From assembly GCA_010645155.1 (NCBI GenBank), contig CM021312.1, positions 13,607,183 to 13,671,182 on the forward strand: a stretch of DNA of 64,000 nt, in the 5' to 3' direction. The DNA is from Tigriopus japonicus. Its lineage: Eukaryota > Arthropoda > Copepoda > Harpacticoida > Harpacticidae. Of the stretch, positions 12,986 through 24,746 are shown one piece after another (positions within the stretch are counted from its first letter, which is position 1; every line of letters begins with the position of its first letter). The position numbers and the translations under genes were made by a program. The notes below the pieces were generated by a model. That model ran no database searches. It worked only from the letters and a program-made list of their open reading frames with translations, and had not been told where the DNA came from.

Positions 12986-14197
12986 TTTTCTCAGATTACA
13001 AGCACACGCAAAAACACGAAGAGTCCCTCGTTGTCGAGGTCGAGTTCACGATTTAGGCGACCCGATGATAGAAAAGGTGTAAAACCTGGGTAAAACCCAA
13101 TTTTTCAAGACTCGCGAGAAAAGAAGATCTGAATGTTCGAGTGGATTGAGCTTCTTTCTCCGTTTGGTCCTACAGCAAAGATAATCAAAGACAAGAGTGT
13201 AAACAACCGAAAGACCTGTTTTGTTGAACCCCACAAGATATTTGAACCAGTTCATTGAATCACTGGCTATTAGCTCACTCGAGAGGGATGCGAAGGATTA
13301 CTTGTGTTGTTTGGTCTAGTTCAGTGAGGACTTGGATACAAAGCTTTGTCAAAAATAAGGAGAATGTGGATTATCAGTAGGATATAACAAGTGATCAAGT
13401 GTTATTCAAATGAAAATTATTCAACAAGAGCATTTAGTTTATTCAATTAAACATTCATTTTTGATTGGTTTTGGAAAATGTTACATGATCCGTTCGTCTG
13501 AAGTTCTGTCATGCCAGTTTGGGCCAAAATCTCATTTGATGCGGAACCGTCTGTTTTAGGGCTAACAGCTATCTAAAACTAGGCTCTTGCTTAGCATTCT
13601 TTCATACGGAGAGTTTAAGATGGATTTGGACAATCACAATAAACCGACTTCATTAGATTTGGCGCACTTCACATTCCTGCTTTGGCCAAAAAATTGTCAA
13701 TCTATTTTTTCTTGAACCAAGGCGACCATTGTATGGAAAGTAGGCTAGTATTTAGGACGCAAAATTAAAAGCCTTCATCCACCTACTGCATTAAAGTACT
13801 TGTTCATAAAAGAGATAGTGGCGTGATCAGCTTCATCAGCTGTTCTATTCTAAAAATAACGATGGAAAATGTTAATCAGCACCCATATACGTATGTCAAA
13901 TACTTCGAGAATGAGCACTATGAGTAATAGGCGGACATAACAAAATGAAGCTACTTGAGTTCGCTTTCTTTTCGGGCTAAAATCGATAACAAGGGGTTTC
14001 AAGCTAAAAGCCCTCGCTCAGCCTTGGTTTTTTTGGCCCTTCTTACATGCCCAAATGAGTTCTTACATTTTATACCTGTTTTGAGCCAAAGCTGAACATC
14101 AACCATTCTTCTGCAACTCTTTCAACCGTATAATCTTTTCTGAAGTGCTTTTTTGACGGCTGCTTCGGACTGGACTAAAAGGAAACTCGGTGGAAGA
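12986..14197. other. Intergenic region between divergent arylsulfatase and tetraspanin genes
   Basis: The two genes are transcribed away from each other, so this 1.2 kb probably holds both promoters. I see no coding exon, no RNA gene and no clear element in it. Confidence 0.5.
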
Positions 14198-14995
14198 ATG
14201 AAGACTGTAAAAGAAGTGGAGGACGATGAGGTGGATGGGTTCGAGTGTTGCACTCAATGGGCCCTGCTTTTGTTTAATCTGCCTCTCATGCTTATGGGCA
14301 TTGCTCTCATCATCTTAGGAGTAGTGGGTCTCACCGAGCATGGCTACATCGCAGATGCTCTGCAAGCCCAAAATGGCGGCCTTTTCACCGGTGTCATGGT
14401 TCTCTTCATTGTCGTGGGAGCTCTCATGATGATCTTAGCCGTGATTGGATGTGTGGCAGCCTTTGTGGAATCTCACACTCTGCTCATGATCTACTATGTC
14501 TCAGTTCTGTTGACCTTTGTTCTCATCGTCATTGGTATGGTCCTTGGGTTCGTTTATCGTGGCAAACTAGAATCGACATTGAGACAAGAACTTCTGGCCA
14601 CGATTCCATCGTACGATCCCGAGAAACCCCAAGATTCGATCACGTTGGCTTGGGACAAAACGCAAAGAAATTTAGAATGTTGCGGAGTGTCCAAAGGAGA
14701 CGAGCAACCATGGAAAGCTTGGCTGACCAACCAACGGTTGAACTCTGGTCAGGCCGACAGTCGAGTACCCGACTCGTGTTGTTTGGCCACCAGCAATACA
14801 AATGGACAAAGAGCCAAATGCAACGAAGGAAACCAAGTGGTCGAATCACTGGTCTACCAGCAAGATTGCTTCACCACAGCGTCTCAATTTTTGGAGACCA
14901 ACATGAGCACTTTGACAATTGTATGCATATTTTTCGCATTGACCTTGATGGTCGCTGCCGCCCTCTCGCTAAGCTTGTATATTTTGATAGATTGA
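14198..14995 (+). CDS. Tetraspanin, single exon
   Basis: 265 aa encoded without an intron. Tetraspanins organise membrane microdomains at the cell surface or in endosomes. Four hydrophobic helices are visible: WALLLFNLPLMLMGIALIIL, GVMVLFIVVGALMMILAVIG, a third beginning LLMIYYVSVLLTFVLIVIG, and TIVCIFFALTLMVAAALSL. A short first loop and a long second extracellular loop lie between them. The long loop carries the family CCG motif (NLECCGVSKG), then PDSCC and two further cysteines (KCNEG, QQDCF). Polar residues inside helices are few and a juxtamembrane CC pair precedes helix 1, as in palmitoylated tetraspanins. An open frame extends 45 bp upstream but has no earlier ATG. Subfamily not assigned. 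Confidence 0.93.
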   Translation: MKTVKEVEDDEVDGFECCTQWALLLFNLPLMLMGIALIILGVVGLTEHGYIADALQAQNGGLFTGVMVLFIVVGALMMILAVIGCVAAFVESHTLLMIYYVSVLLTFVLIVIGMVLGFVYRGKLESTLRQELLATIPSYDPEKPQDSITLAWDKTQRNLECCGVSKGDEQPWKAWLTNQRLNSGQADSRVPDSCCLATSNTNGQRAKCNEGNQVVESLVYQQDCFTTASQFLETNMSTLTIVCIFFALTLMVAAALSLSLYILID

Positions 14996-15063
14996 TTGGC
15001 TCGCTCTTTGACTATCCCGATTCTCATCAAATTCATTCGTTCGAAAATGGCGAGACATTTCAA

Positions 15064-15069
15064 AATAAA
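15064..15069 (+). terminator. Poly(A) signal of the tetraspanin gene
   Basis: AATAAA about 70 bp after the tetraspanin stop, only about 50 bp before the stop codon of the convergent IGFBP-motif gene. Confidence 0.6.
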
Positions 15070-15118
15070 ACGTTTTATATGAGCACAGGGTTCGAATACA
15101 GATGACTTTGAATTGGAT

Positions 15119-15694
15119 TTAATGCTTTGTTCCCAAAAGGATCTCCAATAGTGTGGGCAATCGGCCTTGGCGAGTGGGTTGTCGGAGTGTAGGGCAATAA
15201 AGGGCATCGGCCAAAATGCCCGTTTGACCGGGACGGCAACTCACGCCTTCTTTCTGGGGCTTATCAGTCGATTTGGGACACTCGTGAAAATTGTCCCGGA
15301 CACAAACACCCACTTGGGCATGTTCTTCGGCCGTGGGATCGGCTCCAATCGGGTTGAATTTGACCATGCACGACAAACCCCCGGCACACACTCCCAACAC
15401 GTTAAATGAACCGCCACAGGATTGTCCCAGAGCTCGGGCACACGTCAAACAAGCACCACAACCATCAGCCAAAAGTTGACCCGAAGGACACGACGCTACA
15501 AGGTCGGCTAACTTGTCAGCGCAGAGTTCTGTACAGTAGCATTTGGGTAGATTTCGGGGAGTGTGAGTGTACACATCCAGACATTCGGGATCGGGACCTT
15601 TTCGCCCGCATGATATGCTAGCTGTGCACGGGTCCCACTTGAACGATAAAACACTGAGAACACTTATAAAGGACGCGAATCGTCTAGTCTTCAT
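15119..15694 (-). CDS. Secreted IGFBP-motif cysteine-rich protein
   Basis: 191 aa, single exon. The ATG at 15694 opens a signal peptide (MKTRRFASFISVLSVLSF); an in-frame ATG seven codons earlier is less likely. The mature part has an N-terminal IGFBP-type fold: SCGRKGPDPECL, KCYCTELC, then GCGACLTCARALGQSCGG and GVCAGGLSC. This matches the insulin-binding-domain family, which includes the single-domain secreted proteins of arthropods, although the central motif reads GCGAC instead of the usual GCGCC. A second, shorter cysteine region follows (GVCVRDNFHECPKS, VSCRPG). The gene is convergent with the tetraspanin, with stop codons about 120 bp apart. Ligand and role are unknown. Confidence 0.85.
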   Translation of the reverse strand: MKTRRFASFISVLSVLSFKWDPCTASISCGRKGPDPECLDVYTHTPRNLPKCYCTELCADKLADLVASCPSGQLLADGCGACLTCARALGQSCGGSFNVLGVCAGGLSCMVKFNPIGADPTAEEHAQVGVCVRDNFHECPKSTDKPQKEGVSCRPGQTGILADALYCPTLRQPTRQGRLPTLLEILLGTKH

Positions 15695-17663
15695 GGTGTC
15701 AGCGTGGTTTGTCAAATGTCTTGCTTGGTGAACGGGATTTGCGACTTTTCTCCTCGTCTCGTTTTTCGTTCTGTGAGTTGATCACCTCTATTAGAATGTG
15801 TACACTGCACACAAGCTTGCCAGAGAACTAAATGAGGTAAAGTGACACTACCTGCTTATGAAATCTTTTGATTAAGTATCCCTGTGTATAAGAATATGCG
15901 TCGTCTATGGGCACCAATGAGCGCAAAGAATTTCATGAATTGACGTGGTTATTGATAGACTCAGAAAGACGTGTCTCTCCATATATAGTTCTTTTGGAAG
16001 ATCCGAATGTTCAGAAGTTCTGAAGTTCTCAGGAACCAGTTTTGGTTACTCGTCTTTTTAGTCTTTAGCGGGGGTTTCCATATCGAGCTAAAGAATGAGT
16101 GAGTCATTCTTTCCGCTTGACGTTATCGTCGCCGAGATGGCTTTCATTAAAACAGAAGCATTACCTGACAAAGTATGTAGTCTATGCAATACGTCTGCAT
16201 TTGAAGCATCTCCATGATACATTTGTTTGTTTAACCATGAACATGGACACGGATGATCATACAGAAACATCTGGTTTATTCTGGATGAGGAAGTTCGACT
16301 CCGAATTGATCGTCATGGTTCTCTCAAACCCAAGAGCTCTCCCTTATTTCATATTATTTGGTTTACCATCAAATGTGAAACGCCCTACAACCCAAACTTG
16401 GACTCAAAACCAGAGCAATAGAACTAATAACCCAATGCTTGAGTAAGCATTCAATAGCTCGACAAAGACAGCTTTTCCTAAAAGGATTACACCGCATCAT
16501 TTGACACAAATACCCTCTCCAAGGTTTCCTCGTCTCGTAAAATTGTCCAAAACTTTCGACCACAGGATTTAAGGAAGGTCGGAAACGAAAATAGCCGTAT
16601 CAAATAATGGTCGCCTTGGTCGCCAAAATGTGCAAACTTTGTGTTCCCCAATTCCATGGAGGAAGGTTATTGTAGTGCTGTGCTGGCAACTGAATGAGAC
16701 CCCAAAGCAGAGCTCAAGTTGGCTCAAAGTACGAATTGTGTCAAGTGGAACGAACCGTCGTGATCCTTTTCCCGAAGTGGATCCAAAAAACAAGATCTGG
16801 TGGCCATTGTGGAAGTCATGCACAAATTACGGAACTGCTTTGCGATTCAATGAAACCGTGTTGATGGGGAAAGGGGACATAAATTCAAATTACCATCTTT
16901 CGAACAAATTCAACTTGTGACCCGAATACAAATGAAACGAGCGGAAAAAACATTTGGGTCATTTTTCTTAAACCATTGATAGTAGGATGTGTTTAAAACG
17001 CTATTTGCAAGAACTAGGTGATCACAATGGAAATAATTGCGCTCGAGTCCTGTATCAATCAAACACGAATAAGCGCTTACCATGAAATCGAACCAACGTT
17101 TCAAAATATTCCAGATGGCTTCTGTTGAACACCTTTCACCTAGGGAGAAGCATTCTCCACCCAAGCTCAGATTCAGCACTCCCAACGGTGATAGCGTCAT
17201 TCGCAGCCCGCTTACGTCTAATCCCCCCTCCAACCAAGCACATTTCTAACCCCGGGTTTGGTTCTCCTCCATCCAGAGCTTGAATTGGGACGAGTGGTAG
17301 CCGAACCAGTGGTCGCTTGGCAAACAGCAGGTGCTTTAAAGTTTCATCGTTCACCACCTGCGCTATCACGTGACCTGGCTCACCAATGGAAAGGATGTCC
17401 GACCCTGACATCAACCAATCTGAGGACGATCCTGGGGTGGTATTCCTACTACTACAGTAGAGTGACTTGACAAAAGAAAAGCGTTCGTTACGTTGAGGAT
17501 ATTGAATTGAAAGCTGTGGGCCAAATTGGAGTTCAGTTCATGGCGACATCCGACAGTTATGACGTGCTATCCGTGTGTTTGATCAAGTCGTTATAGATAG
17601 ATAGATATATAGAAAGAGGGCATCTTTCTCGTTGAAAGCGGAATAAGAGTGAAATAAAGTGGA
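15695..17663. other. Intergenic DNA, no gene supported
   Basis: Several short open frames on both strands have no recognisable motif. A CACGTG E-box lies at about 17367 and a short (TAGA)n run at about 17597, just before the coiled-coil gene. Confidence 0.5.
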
Positions 17664-18224
17664 ATGGAGAAGAGCGGCCTTTTCTCGCTTCTTGTCTTCT
17701 TGTGCGTGAACCTAACCTCTGGCTTGAGAGCAGATCAAAAAGGATCTAATTTCGAGAATGCCATGAATACTAACCATCCTGAGATGCTGGTTGCCTTGGA
17801 GGGCATGGTTCATAAATTGATAGAAGCGCGAACCAATGACTCGAACGTGTGGAAAGAAATTGACTTCTTGGAAAGTGAAGTGAACTTGCTTCGCGTTGAA
17901 TTGAACAGCTTAAGGGAAAATCTCAAATCGTGCCAAGAATCGCAAAACGCTCAAAGAGCTGCGGAAAACGATCACGTCACTTTAAAATGGATGCAATCCA
18001 CAGTCAAAGAAATCCAGGCCGAAATGACCGAACTGGCCCAAGTTGCCACTCAAGATCGAGAGCTTTGGCGATCTTCGATTCAAGCGTGGCAAGGAAACCA
18101 GTCGAACTTGGACAGAGAAATCAAGGCTCTAAATCACGAGGTTATTACATTGAGAGTGGCGGATGAACTGGCTATTGCCAACTCGGAAGACTCGAATAAC
18201 GCTGCCAAATCGAATGCAAAGCAG
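17664..18224 (+). CDS. Secreted coiled-coil protein, 3' end uncertain
   Basis: The ATG at 17664 opens a clear signal peptide (MEKSGLFSLLVFLCVNLTSG). The remaining 165 or so residues are charged and strongly heptad-like: EIDFLESEVNLLRVELNSL, then further Leu/Ile/Glu repeats to about residue 165. A coiled coil after a signal peptide is typical of fibrinogen-related or scabrous/angiopoietin-like secreted proteins, but no fibrinogen domain is visible downstream. A donor (AAGCAG then GTAATT) ends the frame in phase 0 at 18224. If it is unused, translation stops five codons later at 18242 and the protein is 192 aa. A possible second exon is at 22735-22784. No AATAAA is seen soon after 18242, which favours splicing. 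Confidence 0.65.
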
Positions 18225-18672
18225 GTAATTGACATATTTTGAGGCTGTCATTGATTGTGAGGGACATCTTTTGATGTTGCTCAATGTTTTTGGTCATTTC
18301 GAGCTCCTTGAATATCTTCATGGATATTTTGTCTTTTGACTGAAAGAAGGACGTGTTTATGAACATGTGGACTTGTCAAAATCTTCCGATTTTTTTTTCG
18401 ATTCTTTTTGAGGGGAATAGGCAAACTCGAAAAAAATACATGGAAACTCTGGTTTGAATATTCAACCAAACCTTAGGCAGTAAAATATTAATTAAATGTA
18501 GGGTACAAATAGGGACTGTCAAGAATAACCAATTTTAATCGCATAATATGATTGTTTAGCTCGAAAAATTTGTTAATTTTTATTTCTGCCATTTCCAATT
18601 TTTCATCAAATATTTGGATCTTTTAATCACAATTTTCAGAAATGCCAATTTATTGACCAAAGCTCTTCACAA

Positions 18673-18783
18673 ATTTAAATATTTTTTAAATATTTGGTTG
18701 TGATTTAAATATTTTTTTAAATATTTTAATGTTTTTTTGTTAAATATTATTTAAATATTTGGGCTTCAAAATTAAATATTTTC
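18673..18783. repeat. AAATATTT-rich low-complexity block
   Basis: The octamer AAATATTT or a one-base variant recurs about eight times in roughly 110 bp. The octamer is its own reverse complement, so the block can fold on itself. Confidence 0.6.
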
Positions 18784-21700
18784 GGCCGCTCTAGTAATAA
18801 GTTAAATGTTTATTGCATCACTTCAAATAGCTTGACTTTACCAAATTCAAGACACTAGGTTGCATGGCAACTGCAATAAGTTGACGAGTGCAGTCAAAGT
18901 TGAATAGAAGAATATTGTTCCACAAAAGGAAATTTATTTGTTTATAGAGATTTAATCTTACAACCAGAACAAACTGTTTTTTGATGAAATGTTCTAAAAT
19001 AACAGCATGAGTATGCTAGTTGATCTGTTGTTCTTTAAATACTTGTATTGGTTACAGCTTGCGTTTGATAATGTCTTTGTCGTGCTTTTTTATATGCTAA
19101 CCTGCGTGCTCCATATTTCATCTAAACTTCCTGAAAGTGGATCAAAGAATACCCGATGTAGGAGTATCACCCAATAAAAGAATAATCTTCCTGCTGACCG
19201 ACATTAGTCTTGTACAAATCTTTTATTAAAACCCACAGGAGACTGGCCATATTGGGTTTCAAAAGTAGGGTTTCTTCTTGTCATGTCATTACTTTTTTGA
19301 TGAGCTACGATGAGATGAGTATCCAGTTAACTAATGGTTAACGATTGCGTTAATTTCGTTGATATTGATTTTAATACACCTTAGTAAAGAGCTTAGTGTC
19401 AAAGGGAATCTTTCCGTGATCACATCATTTTAATACAGTAGTTACTCTACCTCACCAACGTTTTCAATCTTACTATCTTAAGTTTTGATGGACCAAAAGA
19501 TCTTAACACAAACCGAGACTAATGGAGTATAAAATTATATGTGTGCGTAGTTCGCCTTGAAATTTATTCTGCCCTTGTGTTCCAAGTTTGTTTATCGCTT
19601 ATTTTCCTTCAAAAACCTTTTGAAATAAAATATTTTAGATTTTGGTGCTTAACTCCATTCATTATTATGCATATCGGCTCTCGATTTCGTTACGTACGGC
19701 CGAAACTGAAAACGAAATTTCCGATGGACCAAATTTCTTAAGAGAGAGTTAGAGGTCTAAAACTCACTCAAATCCATTGAAAGGAAACTGTCAGCTTTGG
19801 TCAAGAGCCCTTTCGGTGTTTTCGGGATAATCTTTTCGATTATTTGAGTCCGTCTCCTTTCAATCGCATTACTTGCAACCATGGATGTCTGATCTTCAAC
19901 TTGTTGCCATCAAACGTTACTCACAACTTTAAGAGAGGCCCTTTCTATTTCCATCTATGAAGTCGCAATACTGACATGCTCGAGAACATGTGTGCCATGT
20001 GACGAAAGAAGGTGATTATGGGATGTCCGTTTCCATTGCTAGTTAGGGTGATTCAAATCTTGCAAAATGGCCAGTCTTGATTTGATGTGACAAAAACATA
20101 GGATATTTGAAATGACATCAACATTGGAAGGAGTACCAATGATTGACAAGTTTGGAACCTTTGTTTCTCATCTATTTTTTTCCTTTTGAATTCCTACAAT
20201 AAAACATGGAAGTTCAAAGGTAATTCATAAGTCTGTTTCTTCGCTCACAAAGCTTGATGTCAACCTTGTGTTCTTGCTATATTGGTTTATTTATATTAAA
20301 ACATCTCTGGTCATCAGATACATTTTCACATATTACACTGCATCCATGATCAACTCCCAAAATCAGTTTTAAAGAAACCAAATTAAGCTGATAAAGTTAC
20401 TTGGTAGCTGACCTCATGATTTCCCTTTAATGATAATTCATATTATAAACCAACCCCAGTGTTTGCTCAAATGTCAAGACTTTTAATGTCATTTTTTAAT
20501 GTTTAATTATCGTAATGAAAATATTTTGTTAAGGTGTGCATTTTAAATAAGCTCATTAGACTATATTTAATGGTGGTTTAAGGGATTTCAAATAGTTATT
20601 TGAGCTAATTCGTTGAATAAACATCACAAACTGTTATATCTTGTCATGGTCCTCATTTTAAAAAAAAGTCGTCGGCACGATTAGACTACGGTAGAATGTC
20701 TATTCTATAGAAATAGAATGGCCGAAAATGATTATAATCAAACGCTATAGTAATTAAATTTTGCCTCTCTGGTCTGAACGTCTGCGCTTACAAGATGTCG
20801 CATCTCATGATTTTATTTTACATTTTAGAGCTCTACATTTATTGACACAATAACAAATTTAATATGATTGTTTTGCTTTAAGAGGTTGCGAGCTTTGTGG
20901 TGCATATTCTGCTCTTCCCTACTAATCACGCTTAAAGACGCGAAAGAAAGCCTCTAACGGACTAAAGTACACCATGGCATGACCCTTTCCTGGACCACTT
21001 TTGAAAGAAATTTTACAAGCGATAAGATCAGTTAGGGCAGTCACTTTTGTAGGCATTAACATTAGTTTGAATATTTTTACCATTAACCCCCATTTTAGGA
21101 CCTTCGAACCTCTCCATTCCTGCACATGTTTATTAACGTGAGAAACGTCACTGTACTAACCAGTGATGACATTTTGGACAAAAATCGGCCAAACGCTGAT
21201 TTACTAAAGCTACATTTGCACCATTTCAACTAAGATATCCTAATAATGAGAAGTAGTTGTCATTGCATAGAATTTGAACACCCATAATCTTACAACAATA
21301 CTTTTAATTTTGTATCTTTTCACTACTATTATGCTCTGTCCATTGTCCAAATTATCAACTTTCTACCATTAAATATCTTAAATTTCCTTCACCCAGACCG
21401 CCTAATGTGATTAGAAATAACCCCCAACCCCCCCAAGAACTCTATTTTAAAAACCAATCTTGACTTCATCAACTTAATGGCCATAATTTGAAGAGTTGAA
21501 GGGCATCACTGATCGGGTAAAGAGGGCCTTGTGTGTTTTGGAACGAGGATAGTAGTTAGGCAGAGGAAATTGTCTCTTCTCTGCAATCTCCTAGAGAACA
21601 GTGCATATTACTACTTCTAGTAGTAATCTTGAACAGTCGATAGGAAGTGAAGGATTTGAAGAACTTCAACCATCATGAGTTTCATATTGGTTTGAGTTAG

Positions 21701-22301
21701 TTCGAGTTCTGACACTTTGGCGAACAAACCAATAAATAAACCGTGCAATATTAACATTGATCACAGTTTGTGCTTAATAAACCAAAACATTTAGTGTTGA
21801 AAGTGACTTGTGTCTGCTTTAAAAACACGCCCACTTAAGGTGAGCTGGTATTCAAGGTATCAAAATGATGGTTTGGTTTATGTTATTTGATTTTTTGAAT
21901 GCTTATTGTTTGTATAATAAGAGAATACAGTAGTTGAGAACGTTTCAGATGTTAAATGTAACGTCATATGTGAAAGATTTCACTAGGTTCAGAGTTAATT
22001 ATCCTATTATATCATTAACTATCCCTTAGTGTTGCGTTACTTTGCTTGTAGATTTTGGTTCTTATACACTTTTCAAACATTTTGTAATTAAAGGAAAATG
22101 TGATTCTCACTTAACCGATCTTTTTAAGATGTTTATTCAAGTTCATTAACTTGTTTTATGGCTCGCTTGCTCGACATATTAAAAAACTGTTGTGTTTTTA
22201 TACCCTTGTATATAAAAACAAAGTCAATATTAACTCTTTTTGGGTAACTGCTGCCGTCAAAGCTAGTTAAAGTGAAACCTGAAATTTAAAATTACAGTGT
22301 A

Positions 22302-22329
22302 CGTTGGATATTCTTATATCCAACGTAGA
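22302..22329. repeat. Perfect 11-bp stem hairpin
   Basis: TACGTTGGATA, six bases, then TATCCAACGTA. A second weaker inverted pair (GACGTTC / GAACGTA) lies about 25 bp further on. Confidence 0.5.
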
Positions 22330-22734
22330 TATTGATATATATTGGAGATATAGACGTTCCTTTTCGAACGTAGACTGTAAATGTGCCCCATTTTTTGTGT
22401 GACTAAAATATATTAAATGGAAAAATAATTAAGATTGAACATTTATTAAAAACTATTAGAGGACTATTTTAGGAGCCTTGGAAGTAAAGTCAAATGTGGA
22501 TATAAGAATATTGCCACCCAGCAACAATGTAATTCTTATATCGGGACTTATCCTTGCATCAAGTCAACGGCAAAAGCAGTATTTAATTAGAGATACTCTG
22601 ATATCTGATATTCTTATTTCGTAATAGTCCTAATGTTTGGAAACCTATTGTAATATTTGTGCTAAGTAGAGAGCATGTGCTTGGTTTTAAAAGAAATGCA
22701 GATTTTATGTTTACTTTTGGTCTTCATGTGACAG

Positions 22735-22784
22735 GAAGATGAAAACCACAATGTACGCCATGGGTCAGCGAATCTTGGATTCAG
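22735..22784 (+). other. Candidate small exon, assignment open
   Basis: Acceptor TGTGACAG and donor GTAGAA bound 50 bp. Read in phase 0 after the coiled-coil gene it gives EDENHNVRHGSANLGF with no stop and leaves in phase 2. It cannot splice in frame to the period ATG exon as coding sequence, but could be a 5' noncoding exon of period. Weak evidence. Confidence 0.2.
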
Positions 22785-23021
22785 GTAGAATACGAATTAG
22801 GTTTAAATTTCATAAGGAGGTTGCTTACAAAAGCGTGAGTCCAACGATGTCATCAAACCCATGCTTCAAGAGATAGGATCAATTTTTCAGAAATCGAGCC
22901 CCTTCAGCTTTTTTCGATTCAAATTCTCCGTTTCAACGGGAATTCATTCGTTCTAGAACCATCTCAGCAAAAAGCTGATCCAGAACTTGGGCGTCAAATG
23001 TTCACGATACTTTTGATTTAA

Positions 23022-23195
23022 GGTGGAATTGCAAGACACGTTTTTATATCGAAGTTTGAGACAAACTTCGAGGTCACAGATACAATTTTTCCTTAAGCTT
23101 GTAGCAAGGTTTCCGTAAGAGGTTGCGAAGTTGTACATCTTTGATGTCAAAGTTTGTCTTAAAGTTCGACATAAAACGTGTTGTGTAATGGCACC
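23022..23195. mobile_element. 174-bp MITE flanked by TTAA
   Basis: About 50-bp imperfect terminal inverted repeats, GGTGGAATTGCAAGACACG at the left and GGTGCCATTACACAACACG read inward from the right. They continue into a shared GACAAACTT segment. TTAA is present immediately outside both ends (23018-23021 and 23196-23199). A TTAA duplication suggests piggyBac-type mobilisation, but the GGTG ends are not the usual piggyBac start, so the superfamily is open. Confidence 0.7.
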
Positions 23196-24030
23196 TTAAG
23201 TTCTTTGTTTCCTCACTTTTGGCCCTCTTTTGGCTAGATTATTCAACATCCTTCCGTACTTGAACTTTGTCGGTTCTTCGTAAAATCCATGTCGGTAATG
23301 CCAGTCTTTATAAAGAGAACTTCCGGTAATTAGTAACCCTTTTTAGGTATGTAAAAAACTGATGCTCGTACATCCATTTGACATTTATTTTTCTGTACTA
23401 ATCTCAAGTAAAAATCAAAAGCTTAGACAGGTTTTTGGCCATTGAGATGAAATTTGAGAAGTGTGAGATAATCAGTAATTTGACATTTTTCAGATGAGTG
23501 TTGTTTAAAGAAAAATGCTTTTCAAGAACTACATTTGCTCTCTAAAGTTGTTTTTTTGTACCATTTCTTACGGTTGAGTTTTAAAGATGGCATAATAATT
23601 CAACAATCTTATTTGCATTTCCAATTCCAATCGAACAATTAAAAAAAGTATTCTAGGCCCTAATAATGTTGAAATAACGATAATATCTCCAACAACATTC
23701 TTATGAATGAACACTTGATTTTTGTTGCATCCTCTTTTCGGCTTTTCATCCATTGTACAATATTGTTATCGTAACGTTTTGAAAAAAAAAAAACAGCATT
23801 TCAAACATTACGTTGCCGGATTTTCACGGTGTCTTGGTAATTCTTGTAATAACTCGGTTCGATAACATGGACAAAACATCATTTTTTGACGTCCTCGTGT
23901 CTTGGACCAATAATCCATCCAGGTTGCCCGATCTAGTTGTTATGCAGCAATAATCCCCGCTAAAAGATGATCAAATACGAATTCTCATTAGCATTCTTTA
24001 GCCCTAGCGTGTGTTCAGGGCCTTCGCAAC

Positions 24031-24746
24031 TAGTGATGTGACTTGGGCAAGTAATGAGTCATCACAGACACCCCAAGCACAAGTTGTTGACAAGCATTAC
24101 TTGGGCAATACACCAATACACTTGGCAAGCTCAAGGAACATTGGAAGATGCAGTTGCCGGCAGTTGCTCTTAGAAGATTTCAGATGCTTGCAGTGTGACT
24201 TAGAAGAAAAGAATGTCAAGTTGCATTTTCGATGATCTTTTGACCTTAATAATTTAGCAATAAATAGTGGAAGTGATACAAAAAATATTTCAATTTGGAT
24301 AGCATTTGCAAAACCATGTTTTTTCTTTAGTTTCCGTTCTAAGCCACACATGAATACACTTTTCGGGCCAATCAAGAATGAGATTTAACAGTCACACTTG
24401 GGAGCAAGCTCGGTCACTCAGAGTTGCTAGAAAAAAATATAAGATGCCAACTCTTTTTTTTTTGAAATATTCTCAAAAGCTTTTGCATTTCTCGATACAA
24501 AAGCTTTGAATTGTGTATTTTCATCTAAAAATCCATTCTAACAAGGGCATGGGCCCTATTTCGCTGAAACTTTCTGGTTCATTGAAATTCTGATGCCGAA
24601 GGTTTAGTCTTCATTTCTAGCAAATTTGGCAAACCTGTAAGGTGGGAAAAATACTTGTACAGGCACCCAAGTAGACCCAAGTTTCGGCAAGTCCAAGGTA
24701 CTGTACCGGACCGCTTGCCCAAGCTCCTGTTTGCCTCCCATCACTA
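24031..24746. mobile_element. Non-autonomous hAT-like element (716 bp)
   Basis: Perfect 8-bp target duplication TTCGCAAC at 24023-24030 and 24747-24754. Ends are TAGTGATG...CATCACTA, with a subterminal CTTGGGCAAG shared by both ends. The 8-bp duplication and TAGTG start fit the hAT pattern (YARNG). No transposase ORF inside. It lies about 0.9 kb upstream of the period start codon. Confidence 0.85.

Noticed and set aside
16569..17414. Overlapping ORFs on both strands between the IGFBP-motif and coiled-coil genes
   Set aside because: No motifs, no splice structure and no codon pattern like the neighbouring genes.
20922..21125. 67-codon minus-strand ORF in the gene-poor region
   Set aside because: No family similarity and isolated in AT-rich DNA.
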